Assembly (NCBI GenBank): GCA_050110875.1 | Contig: CP188828.1 | Coordinates: 1,550,001 to 1,614,000 of the forward strand | Length of the DNA stretch: 64,000 bases | Direction of reading: 5' to 3' | Origin: Methyloligella sp050110875 | Lineage (GTDB): Bacteria; Pseudomonadota; Alphaproteobacteria; Rhizobiales; Methyloligellaceae | In this document: positions 16,776 to 23,873 of the stretch, in pieces | Numbering within the stretch: the stretch's first letter is position 1 | Layout: every line of letters begins with the position of its first letter | The notes under the pieces: generated by a model | The model's input: only the letters and a program-made list of their open reading frames with translations | Database searches by the model: none | What the model was told of the DNA's origin: nothing | Translations under genes and position numbers: made by a program

Positions 16776-18098
16776 TTAATCGCGCGGGCTCGCCACCCGG
16801 TTCTTGGGAAAGATCACGTCGGCCGATGTGCCTTGGCCCGCCTCGCTGGTCAGCATGAAGCGGGCGCGATTGGCCTCGATCAGCGCCTTGGTGAGCGGCA
16901 GGCCCAGCCCCGTGCCGTTCTGCTTGCGCGGTGTGGTGTCGAGCTGCTGGAAGGGCTGCATGGCGAGTTGGATCTCGTCCGCGGTCATGCCCACCCCATT
17001 GTCCCGGATGCGCAAGCGCACCGCGCCTCCGGGCGTGGTGCTGCCCGACAGGATCACCTGCCCCCCTTCGCGGGTGAATTTTATGGCGTTCGACAGGAGG
17101 TTGAGCAGGATCTGTTTCAGCCGTCTCGGATCGGCGATCACCGCCGGCAGGTCCGGATCGAGCGAGACGCGCAGCAGAATGCGCTCCCGCTTGGCCATGG
17201 GCTGCAGCAGATGCAGGCATTCGTCCACCAATTCGCCGATCTCCACGGCCGTGAAATCGAGCTCGAACTCTCCGGCCTCGATCTTGGAGAGATCCAAAAG
17301 ATCGTTGAGCAGGCTCAAGGCATAACGCCCGCTCTGATAGATATCCTCGATATAGCCCTTGTAGCGGGGATTGCCGATCGGCCCGAGCTTCTCCCCCATC
17401 ATCAGCTCCGTGAAGCCGAGGATGGAGTTGAGCGGCGTGCGCACCTCGTGGCTCACCTTGGCCAGGAAGTTGAATTGTTGCGAGGCCATCGCCGACGGAA
17501 TCGATGGAGACGAAGCGCCCTCGTCTCGCGCAGAGTCCTCGTCTCGCACAGCGTCCTCCTGCGCGATGTCTTCCGAGCCGAGGGCCGCCACTGGATCCGT
17601 CGACGACTGGTCGATCAGTCTCAAGAGCTGCAGCGGTGGCTCGGCCTGCAAGGAGGTACGCTCGAAAACCACCTTGAGCTGGCGGCGGCCGGACGTCATC
17701 GCATTGACCCGCATTTGTGAGACGGTCTCGTCGGCGGATGTGAGAATGGTCTCGGCATTCTCCAGGCCGGCAGGCAGGATGGTTTCGAGGCCACCGGCCT
17801 TGCGCAGCTCGCCGAAATGCCGGTAGCCGAACGCATTGGCGAAAGCGGCGTTGCCGTGCAGGAGTTCGCCGTCCTCCATCAGCGCGATGGCGGTTGGGAG
17901 GGCATCGATCAAGGCGGCCAGGGTGCCGCTTTCCAGAGCGCCTGCGAGCATGTCACCCTCCTGCCGCTGCTCTGTCTCGGTGGCAGACGCTTCGGCCGGC
18001 TGGCTCAAGGCGCGCGCGATATGCTCCAGCGCCTTGCGGTCCTCGTCGAGCTCGTCGCTCTGCTGTTGGAGGGACTTCTGCATCGTCTGCATGACCAT
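16776..18098 (-). CDS. PdhS-like sensor histidine kinase
   Basis: This 440-residue soluble kinase has no membrane segment. An N-terminal coiled stretch is followed by a PAS-like region (residues about 60-150, IDALPTAIALMEDGELLHGNAAF), a variable acidic linker, the dimerisation/phosphoacceptor helix KVSHEVRTPLNSILGF (His near residue 216) and an ATPase domain with N-box LLNLLSNAIKFT, G1 RIRDNGVGM and G2 NGTGLGLPLTKAL. The stretch GLPLTKALIEANRARF closely recalls the PleC/DivJ/PdhS kinases that act on DivK in alphaproteobacterial cell-cycle control. The protein is much shorter than PdhS itself, so it could be a paralogue. No response regulator is adjacent. The start at 18098 has no strong ribosome site; a second Met two residues later is possible. 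Confidence 0.85.
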   Translation of the reverse strand: MVMQTMQKSLQQQSDELDEDRKALEHIARALSQPAEASATETEQRQEGDMLAGALESGTLAALIDALPTAIALMEDGELLHGNAAFANAFGYRHFGELRKAGGLETILPAGLENAETILTSADETVSQMRVNAMTSGRRQLKVVFERTSLQAEPPLQLLRLIDQSSTDPVAALGSEDIAQEDAVRDEDSARDEGASSPSIPSAMASQQFNFLAKVSHEVRTPLNSILGFTELMMGEKLGPIGNPRYKGYIEDIYQSGRYALSLLNDLLDLSKIEAGEFELDFTAVEIGELVDECLHLLQPMAKRERILLRVSLDPDLPAVIADPRRLKQILLNLLSNAIKFTREGGQVILSGSTTPGGAVRLRIRDNGVGMTADEIQLAMQPFQQLDTTPRKQNGTGLGLPLTKALIEANRARFMLTSEAGQGTSADVIFPKNRVASPRD

Positions 18099-18401
18099 CT
18101 GACCGCCCGGGGAAATTCTTTTCGAGTGTCGAATGACCGGCCGGGAGATGCGCTACTCATCTTCCCCACAATCGCGCCCCAAGCATTGGACGCCTAACGC
18201 CAGTCTACCACTAAATTTAGTAAAGTCTTCCTGAGTTCCATATCCGTTCGCACAAAGCCTCGTCTAGAGGGCACCACGCAGCTTCGTCTTGTCTTCATCG
18301 CATCGCAGCAATATATATTGCAGTGCAACAATATGCAGGATGGTAAAGACCGCCGGCTCCATGCGGGCCGGCATATCCTTCAGACCCCAGGAGGTACCGA
18401 A
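18099..18401. other. Divergent intergenic region with TGCA dyads
   Basis: These 303 bases separate the kinase start (minus) from the phasin start (plus) and must hold both promoters. Two overlapping dyads lie at 18308-18328 (listed separately). No small gene or RNA is supported. Confidence 0.5.
18308..18328. promoter_or_regulatory. Overlapping dyad symmetries upstream of phasin gene
   Basis: GCAATATATATTGC (18308-18321) is a perfect 14-base palindrome and overlaps TTGCA-G-TGCAA (18318-18328), a perfect 5+1+5 dyad. They lie 74-94 bases before the phasin ATG. TGC-rich dyads of this kind are the sort of site bound by the PHA regulator PhaR upstream of phasin genes in other alphaproteobacteria; that assignment is inference. 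Confidence 0.45.
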
Positions 18402-18917
18402 ATGAGCGATTCTTACACACCGCAGGATGCGGCTGAAGACGTCAAAGAGATGGCAGAGGAAACAACCGAAAAAATGGAAGAGGCCGCGTCCCGATACGCA
18501 TCCGCATTCGAAGGCGGCCTTCCGGAGGGCATGCGCGCCATGGCCGAAAAGGCCGTCGCCCAGACGCGGGAATCCTACGAGATGGCCAAGGGCAACATGG
18601 AAGAGGCCGTGCAGGCCTGGGAGAAATCCTTCGACGCTTGCGGTCAAGGCGCGGCCGCGTTTCAGCAGAAGCTGATCGACATCGCCCAATCCAACATGAA
18701 TTCGAGCTTCGACTTCGCCAAGAAGCTGACCGAGGCCAAGGATTTTTCCGAAGTCGCCAAGATGCAGTCGGCGTTCATGCAGAAGCAGCTGGCGACCTTC
18801 TCCGATCAGGCGGGCGAGATCCGTGCGCTGTCGACGAAGGTGGCCGAAGATGCCTCCGAGCCGATCAAGAGCCAATTCTCGCGCTCTTTCGAGAAGTTTC
18901 CGAGCGCCCAAGGCTAA
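18402..18917 (+). CDS. Phasin family protein (second copy)
   Basis: This is a 171-residue, highly charged helical protein with the phasin pattern AEKAVAQTRESYEMAKGNMEEAVQAWEKSFD, then FQQKLIDIAQSNMNSSFDFAKKLTEAKDFSEVAKMQSAFMQKQL. It should coat PHA granules. The start at 18402 has AGGAGG ten bases upstream; the longer frame from 18318 is not used. It differs clearly from the phasin at 4645, with a shorter tail and an acidic N-terminus. It stands alone as a monocistronic gene. A tandem 14-base repeat starts at its last codons, and a hairpin with a T run follows at 19036. Confidence 0.9.
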   Translation: MSDSYTPQDAAEDVKEMAEETTEKMEEAASRYASAFEGGLPEGMRAMAEKAVAQTRESYEMAKGNMEEAVQAWEKSFDACGQGAAAFQQKLIDIAQSNMNSSFDFAKKLTEAKDFSEVAKMQSAFMQKQLATFSDQAGEIRALSTKVAEDASEPIKSQFSRSFEKFPSAQG

Positions 18918-18951
18918 GACGATAAGGCTAAGACGATAAGGCTAAGACGAG
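18910..18951 (+). repeat. 14-base tandem repeat, three copies, across phasin stop codon
   Basis: The unit AAGGCTAAGACGAT occurs at 18910-18923, 18924-18937 and 18938-18951, the last with one change at its final base. The first unit contains the phasin stop codon TAA, so each unit repeats a potential in-frame or shifted stop. It looks like recent slippage at the gene end. Confidence 0.85.
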
Positions 18952-19035
18952 ACCGCTGCCTGCACGACGGTGAGAAGCTGCGATAGCGGCACGATAAGCA
19001 GGCGCGGAAGACAAAGGTTTTGCGTATCGACGTTG

Positions 19036-19065
19036 AGGTCCGGGTCCGAAGCTCGGGCCTTTTTC
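19036..19065 (+). terminator. Probable terminator after phasin gene
   Basis: AGGTCCG (19036-19042) pairs with CGGGCCT (19054-19060) with one G-U pair. The loop is 11 bases and TTTTCTT follows. It lies about 120 bases after the phasin stop. Confidence 0.5.
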
Positions 19066-19162
19066 TTGCCTGGCTTCCTTTGGCGGCATCCTATGCGAAA
19101 CGAAGGTGCGCGCAGAGTTTCGCCGACGATGTTATTTTCCTGCCGAAGCGGTGCGACGACGC

Positions 19163-19191
19163 TTGCCAGTTGCCTCGTCAACCCCTAGGTT
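19163..19191 (+). promoter_or_regulatory. Possible promoter of tRNA-His
   Basis: A -35-like TTGCCA (19163-19168) and a -10-like TAGGTT (19186-19191) are separated by 17 bases, about 30 bases before the tRNA. Neither box is close to consensus, so this is tentative. Confidence 0.4.
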
Positions 19192-19221
19192 TCGCACCTT
19201 CCAAGACAGGTCGAGCTTTGT

Positions 19222-19298
19222 GCCGCTGTAGCTCAGTTGGTTAGAGCGCTTGATTGTGGATCAAGAGGTCCCTGGTTCAAATCCAGGCAGCGGTACCA
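19222..19298 (+). tRNA. tRNA-His (anticodon GTG)
   Basis: A complete 77-base cloverleaf including an encoded CCA: acceptor GCCGCTG with CAGCGGT, D stem GCTC/GAGC, anticodon stem CTTGA/TCAAG with loop TTGTGGA, and T stem CCTGG/CCAGG with TTCAAAT loop. The first pair is G1:U72, the discriminator is A73 and the base before G1 is T. The nearly universal G-1:C73 of tRNA-His is therefore absent, as known for a large group of alphaproteobacteria. The matching HisRS is encoded at 33728. Confidence 0.97.
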
Positions 19299-19481
19299 CT
19301 TTTGAAATCCTTCGGCTCCTCTCAGAGGGTTGCTGCAGGTAAATCAGCAACCTGACAAAATATGTGCTATGCTCGGCGAGGCTGAGCATGTTGCCGTTTC
19401 CAGCCGATGAGCGAATGAAATCAATCGTCTCGCGTTGGAAAAAGGGAAAGCTTGCTGATCAGAAAAGCAGGCTCGAAGCAC

Positions 19482-19772
19482 ATGGAAACAATTCTCGCAC
19501 AACTCGTGGGCGGTGCAGTTGGCGGTGCCGCCGGCGGCAAGGCCCTCAAAGATTCCGATCTCGGAAACATCGGCAATGTGATTGCCGGTGCGCTCGGCGG
19601 CGTCGGCGGAGGGCAGTTGCTCGGAGCCCTCTTGGGCGGAGCAACGGGCGATTCCGCTGCCGGTGTTGATATTGCCGCCATGGCCGGACATCTCGTCGGT
19701 GGCGGCGTTGCCGGTGCAATCGTTCAGATTGTTGTCGGCCTGATCGTGAACAAGCTCAAGGCGCGCGCCTGA
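19482..19772 (+). CDS. Small glycine-rich membrane-active-looking protein
   Basis: This 96-residue protein of unknown function is dominated by Gly/Ala stretches: VGGAVGGAAGGKAL, AGALGGVGGGQLLGALLGGATGD and a C-terminal hydrophobic helix GGGVAGAIVQIVVGLIVNKLKARA. The GxxxG spacing resembles glycine-zipper proteins that insert in or oligomerise on membranes. No lipobox or cleavable signal is evident. The ATG at 19482 is used; a TTG at 19452 would add ten residues. It stands alone between tRNA-His and a strong terminator. Confidence 0.7.
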   Translation: METILAQLVGGAVGGAAGGKALKDSDLGNIGNVIAGALGGVGGGQLLGALLGGATGDSAAGVDIAAMAGHLVGGGVAGAIVQIVVGLIVNKLKARA

Positions 19773-19846
19773 CTTAGGACTCTGTGCTTCGGTGGGGGTG
19801 CCTCTGCCGTCTGGCGCGCAATAACTCGAGTGTAAAAACTCGGGCT

Positions 19847-19877
19847 CAAAAGGGCCGGATCGCACCGGCCCTTTTTT
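19847..19877. terminator. Bidirectional rho-independent terminator
   Basis: AAGGGCCGG (19850-19858) pairs with CCGGCCCTT (19865-19873) around a six-base loop, with A residues before and a T run after. It lies between the convergent glycine-rich protein and PRC-barrel genes and can serve both. Confidence 0.85.
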
Positions 19878-19904
19878 ACCCGGATGCGGCAAGTGGATGG
19901 AGAG

Positions 19905-20561
19905 CTACTTCTCCGCGTCTCCGTCCGGCGTGGCGGAATCGGCCGGCTCTTCCTCGGCCGGCTCTTTCTTGGCCGGTTCGTCTTCGGCCATGGGCTTCTT
20001 GGCCGGCGCCTCATCGGTCATGGCTTCGTCGGAGCCCGTATCGTCCTCCGCTGACGTATCGCGGGTCTCGGTCGCCGGCACCCAAGCTTGCGCCTCGTTG
20101 TCGTAGCTGTAGCTCGGCGCTTGCTCCAAGGCGCCCCTGCTGGCGTTCAGCGTGAGCTGGGTTCCGCCATCCTTGTTCTGGCTCAGCTCCAGCGCATCGA
20201 AGGGAATGGCGATGTTCTTCTCACCGACCCCGAGAAAACCGCCAACGCCGATGATCACCGTGGTGACCTTGCCGTTCTCGTCGATCAGCAGGTCGTTGGT
20301 GTCGCCGACCTGATTGTCGTCCGGATCGTATACCGGCTCCTGATAGAACTCGCTGATGGTGCGGGAATTCTCGGGCAGGGTCTTGAGCAGGGTCACGCTT
20401 GCCGGCGCTTCTTTGATCGTCGTCTTCGACTCTTCGCTTTTCGCCGGCGCCTCCATTTCCGCAGCCGGTTCGGTCGTCGTCTCATCTTGCGCGAAAGTCG
20501 CCGTGGCGAGCCCGCCCGTCATCAGTAAGGCGATCGCGGTCGATGAAAGAAGCGTCTTCAT
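19905..20561 (-). CDS. Secreted PRC-barrel domain protein
   Basis: The 218-residue product starts MKTLLSSTAIALLMTGGLATATFAQ, a clean signal peptide, followed by an acidic region and a PRC-barrel domain around residues 75-150 (VYDPDDNQVGDTNDLLIDENGKV, then IIGVGGFLGVGEKNIAIPFDAL). The C-terminal third is a disordered Glu/Pro/Ala-rich tail. PRC-barrel proteins of this secreted type are common in Rhizobiales; the role is unknown, perhaps in binding or stress. AAGGAGG just upstream fixes the start at 20561. The same frame stays open up to 21854, but that is a shadow of the glycosyltransferase gene on the other strand. Confidence 0.87.
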   Translation of the reverse strand: MKTLLSSTAIALLMTGGLATATFAQDETTTEPAAEMEAPAKSEESKTTIKEAPASVTLLKTLPENSRTISEFYQEPVYDPDDNQVGDTNDLLIDENGKVTTVIIGVGGFLGVGEKNIAIPFDALELSQNKDGGTQLTLNASRGALEQAPSYSYDNEAQAWVPATETRDTSAEDDTGSDEAMTDEAPAKKPMAEDEPAKKEPAEEEPADSATPDGDAEK

Positions 20562-20705
20562 GGTCTCCTCCTTGTGCATCCGTACAGTCAGCGTCACAAC
20601 GTCGGGATTCGGCAGGCGTTCCATGACAATCCGCTCATGTTTCCGCGACATGGCGACTGCATTGAAACCGCTTGCGTCGGCCTTCGCTTCGCGAGATGAA
20701 CACCC

Positions 20706-21857
20706 ATGCGATCGCGCATCCTTTTCGTCGTGACAGAGGATTGGTACTTCCTCTCCCACCGCCTGCCCATGGCGCGCGCGGCGCGGGATGACGGCTTCGA
20801 TGTGCATGTCGCCACCCGTCTCGATCAGGGTGAGCAGGCGATCCGCGAAGAAGGCTTTACCCCCCATCACCTGCCGCTGAAGCGTGGCTCCTTCTCGCCC
20901 ATCGGCATCCTGAAATCGGCCTTCGGCCTTCGGCGGCTGATCCGTGAACTCCAGCCCGCCATCCTGCACAACGTCGCCATGAAACCGATCCTCATCGGCG
21001 GGTTGGCAGCGCTGTTCTCCGGACAGCAGCGCGTGGTCAACAGTCTCACCGGGCGGGGAGCCGTCTTCGCCGATAGGGATCGTCGTGTGCGGTTCGCCCG
21101 CCCGCTCGTCGCCGGGGTCTTGGGATGGCTGCTCCGCCGCGATACGAGCTGGACCGTCGTGCAAAATCCCGACGATGCCGAGCTGGTGCAAGAGCTCGGC
21201 GTCTCCAAGGATCGCATCGTGCTGATTGCGGGCTCCGGCGTCGAAACCGACAAGCTCACGCCTCTGCCGCCCCCGCCGGAGCCGGTCACTGCGGCCTATG
21301 TCGGGCGCATGCTCGCGATAAAGGGCGTGCATACCCTGATCGAGGCTTATGCGACGATCGGCGATCCGGATCCGAAATTCTTGCTGCTGCTCGCCGGACG
21401 CTGCGATCCCGAGAACCCGGGATCCCTGGCGCCCGAGCAACTCAACGAGTTCGCCTCGGCGTTCGGCATCGAATGGCTGGGTCACGTGGACGATATCAGC
21501 GATGTCTGGCGGCGTGCCCACTTCGCCGTGCTCGCCTCCACTGGCGGGGAGGGGCTTCCCAAATCGCTTCTGGAAGCGGCGGCTTGCGGCCGCCCGATGG
21601 TGGCCACCGACGTGCCGGGCAGCCGCGAGATCGCCATCGATGGTGAGACGGCGATCACCGTGCCGCCGGACGATTACAAGGCTCTCGCCGATGCCATGGA
21701 GCGGATGGCGGCGGATGCCGGGCTGCGCGAGCGGCTGGGCGCCAACGCCCGCGCCTTGGTCGAGAAGAAATTCTCGGCACACGCCATCGGTCGGGAGACC
21801 GTCGCCCTCTACCGTGCGATCCTTCAGGACGGGGAGAGCGCCTCGGCGCGGCAATGA
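20706..21857 (+). CDS. Glycosyltransferase family 4 (GT-B fold)
   Basis: This 383-residue enzyme has the GT-B layout. The N-terminal part starts RILFVVTEDWYFLSHRLPMARAA, and the C-terminal sugar-nucleotide domain carries AAYVGRMLAIKGVHTLIEA and the EGLPKSLLEAAACGRPMVA element with the two spaced glutamates typical of GT4. Related proteins transfer sugars to lipid-linked glycans of O-antigen or capsule. It is followed by convergent SDR, WecA-like and WbpM-like genes, so it probably works in the same polysaccharide route. Acceptor and donor cannot be told from sequence. No membrane segment is evident, so it likely acts at the inner face of the membrane. Confidence 0.9.
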   Translation: MRSRILFVVTEDWYFLSHRLPMARAARDDGFDVHVATRLDQGEQAIREEGFTPHHLPLKRGSFSPIGILKSAFGLRRLIRELQPAILHNVAMKPILIGGLAALFSGQQRVVNSLTGRGAVFADRDRRVRFARPLVAGVLGWLLRRDTSWTVVQNPDDAELVQELGVSKDRIVLIAGSGVETDKLTPLPPPPEPVTAAYVGRMLAIKGVHTLIEAYATIGDPDPKFLLLLAGRCDPENPGSLAPEQLNEFASAFGIEWLGHVDDISDVWRRAHFAVLASTGGEGLPKSLLEAAACGRPMVATDVPGSREIAIDGETAITVPPDDYKALADAMERMAADAGLRERLGANARALVEKKFSAHAIGRETVALYRAILQDGESASARQ

Positions 21858-21891
21858 AACGCCAATAAAACGAAGCGACGAAAAAGCGTCT

Positions 21892-22830
21892 CTAGAGTTT
21901 CGTCGTCTCGCCTTCCGAAGCCATCATCGTCATGATGCCTTCCCGGGTCTCCACCTGCGGGTCCCAGCCGATCCCCTGTAGCTTGTTGCTGTCGATGATG
22001 AAATTGCCGGAGATGCGGTCCCAATCCGCCTCACGGCCGAAGGATTTCATGATGCGCTTCACCGCACCGAGCGGCATGCCCACCAGATGCGGTTGGCGTC
22101 CGAGTCCCTCCCGCATGGCCGTGACCAGCCCGGCCACGCTGATCGGATCCCGGTCCGCCACCAGGAAGGTCTCGTTCCGTGCGTCATCCGCGGTGAGCGC
22201 AAGCTTCACCGCCTCGATCAGATTCTCGATGGCGAGCAGGGACCGGCGGTTCTTCAGCCCGTCGAAGGGAAGCGGCATCGGCGTCCGGGCGAGCGAGGCG
22301 AGGGAGGCGATATTGCCTTTCACGCCGGGGCCGTAGACCACTGCAGGACGCAGAATCGTGTGCTCCACGCCGCTCTCCTTCAGTGCCGTTTCGGCGGCGA
22401 GCTTGGAGCGGCCGTAAGGATCGGTGGGGGCGGGCTTGTCCGTCTCGGTGATCGGATGCTCCGCCGCAAGTCCGGCCTGGGCCCGCACCGACGACATCAG
22501 CACCACGCGCTCGAGCTTTCCCTTCGCCGCTTCGCCGAGAGATGCCACGGAGTCCGTGTTGATCCGGTCGTAGCGCGCGTCTTCTTCCGAAACCGGAACA
22601 TGGGCGACCCCTGCGAGATGCACCACATGGCTCACGCCTTCGAGGAGCGCAGTCCAATCGACCGCCTCGCCGAGATCGGGCAGCGTCGCGACTTCGACGC
22701 CTTCCGAGACGGAAAGCGATTTCGGATCGCGGCAGGCGGCACGAACCGTCCAACCCGCATCCCGCAAGGCCGGCACGAGCGAACGGCCGACAAAACCCGA
22801 AGCGCCGGTGACGAGCACGGTTCGCATCAT
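21892..22830 (-). CDS. NAD(P)-dependent SDR epimerase/dehydratase
   Basis: This 312-residue extended short-chain dehydrogenase/reductase has the Rossmann start VLVTGASGFVGRSL and the active-site set SSVRAQAG (Ser) and YGRSK (Tyr-x3-Lys) with ILRPAVVYGPG. The family includes UDP-sugar 4-epimerases and 4-ketoreductases that supply nucleotide sugars. Here it overlaps the WecA-like gene by four bases (ATGA), an arrangement seen in O-antigen loci where a WbpV/WbpL-like pair makes and loads the first sugar, so a role as 4-keto-sugar reductase/epimerase is plausible. Exact substrate is unknown. Confidence 0.9.
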   Translation of the reverse strand: MMRTVLVTGASGFVGRSLVPALRDAGWTVRAACRDPKSLSVSEGVEVATLPDLGEAVDWTALLEGVSHVVHLAGVAHVPVSEEDARYDRINTDSVASLGEAAKGKLERVVLMSSVRAQAGLAAEHPITETDKPAPTDPYGRSKLAAETALKESGVEHTILRPAVVYGPGVKGNIASLASLARTPMPLPFDGLKNRRSLLAIENLIEAVKLALTADDARNETFLVADRDPISVAGLVTAMREGLGRQPHLVGMPLGAVKRIMKSFGREADWDRISGNFIIDSNKLQGIGWDPQVETREGIMTMMASEGETTKL

Positions 22831-23840
22831 GCGCGGCCTCTTTCCAGGTGACGGAGGAGAAAGGCGGTGGCGGCGACGCCGATCGCGAGCAGGGCCAGAT
22901 CGCCGGCGAGGCTCTCCACCAGGAGCGAGGCGACGGCGAGCGCTGCGAGCAGGCAGCCGAGCAGAAAGACCCGCAAGGTCACGTCCGGCGCCTTGAAGCC
23001 CAAGGCCACGGCCCGCTGATAGAAATGGGAGCGGTGCGCCACCCAGAGCGGCTCGCCCCTGCGGGCGCGGCGCACCAGGGTCGCGCCCGTGTCGGAGAGC
23101 GTATAGAGCGGCAACAACAACGCGGCCTCCACATCCGCCCGCGCCACGAAGATCAGCATCCAGGCCAAGATCAGGCCGATGGGCAGACTTCCCGCATCGC
23201 CCAGAAAGATGCGCGCCGGATGCTTATTGAAAATGGCGAAGCCGATCGTGGCGCCCAGCAGCACCAGCGCCATCAACCCGACATTGTCCGGCACCGCGTC
23301 GAGCCAAGCCATGACGATCACGGCAGTTGCCATCGGCACCGTTTGGGCGACGGTGATCCAGTCGATCCCATCCAGAAAGTTCACCGCGTTGATGAAGGCC
23401 ATGGTGCCGATAACGAGAAGAACACGCTCCACTGTGAGCGGCAGGATGCCGGGTAGGATATGGAACCCCTCCGGCAGATTGAACACGATCAGAAGCGCCG
23501 CCGCCGCCTGGCCGGCGAGCCGCCAGGAAATTGGAAGATCGGTCGCGTCGTCAAGCGCACCGAGAACCGTCAGCCATACCGCGGCTCCCAGCACGGGCAG
23601 CGGCCAGGGCGGGTCGGCTTGCAGATGATCTGCGACCCAAAGGGCGACATAGACCGCGAGCATCGCCCCGATCATGGCGAGCCCGGCCCCCTGCGGCACC
23701 GGCTTTCCATGGGAGGAACGCTCGTTGGGGATGGCCAGGAAATGCCGGCTCAGGGTCGGCGTAAGCAGCACGATCAGCACTGCGGTCAGGATGACGCAAG
23801 CCGCCACGATGGTGACCGAGAGCAACAATTCCTCTGTCAT
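22827..23840 (-). CDS. WecA/WbpL-like polyprenyl-phosphate sugar-1-phosphate transferase
   Basis: This 337-residue, roughly ten-helix membrane protein transfers a sugar-1-phosphate to undecaprenyl phosphate, the first step of O-antigen or capsule unit assembly. Family motifs are present: LTVLGALDDATDLP (DDxxD-like Mg site), FINAVNFLDGIDW, RIFLGDAGSLPIG and the cytoplasmic HRSHFYQRAV. The start MTEELLLSV at 23840 suits the first helix. It is translationally coupled to the SDR gene downstream and lies 33 bases after the stop of the WbpM-like gene, so the three minus-strand genes probably form one operon. Confidence 0.92.
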   Translation of the reverse strand: MTEELLLSVTIVAACVILTAVLIVLLTPTLSRHFLAIPNERSSHGKPVPQGAGLAMIGAMLAVYVALWVADHLQADPPWPLPVLGAAVWLTVLGALDDATDLPISWRLAGQAAAALLIVFNLPEGFHILPGILPLTVERVLLVIGTMAFINAVNFLDGIDWITVAQTVPMATAVIVMAWLDAVPDNVGLMALVLLGATIGFAIFNKHPARIFLGDAGSLPIGLILAWMLIFVARADVEAALLLPLYTLSDTGATLVRRARRGEPLWVAHRSHFYQRAVALGFKAPDVTLRVFLLGCLLAALAVASLLVESLAGDLALLAIGVAATAFLLRHLERGRA

Positions 23841-23873
23841 GACGAAAACCGGTTCGAACGAGATGAGATGAGG

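Larger units (their letters stand above)
18918..19221. other. Intergenic region between phasin and tRNA-His
   Basis: These 304 bases hold the end of the tandem repeat, a terminator-like hairpin at 19036-19065 and a plausible promoter for the tRNA (19163-19191). The open frames here have no recognisable content and are not called. Confidence 0.5.

Noticed and set aside
19020..19244. Open frame running into tRNA-His
   Set aside because: It overlaps a terminator-like hairpin, a promoter-like pair and the tRNA; no coding support.
20562..21854. Upstream extension of the PRC-barrel frame through the glycosyltransferase
   Set aside because: The signal peptide and AAGGAGG at 20561 fix the real start; the rest is the shadow of the opposite gene.
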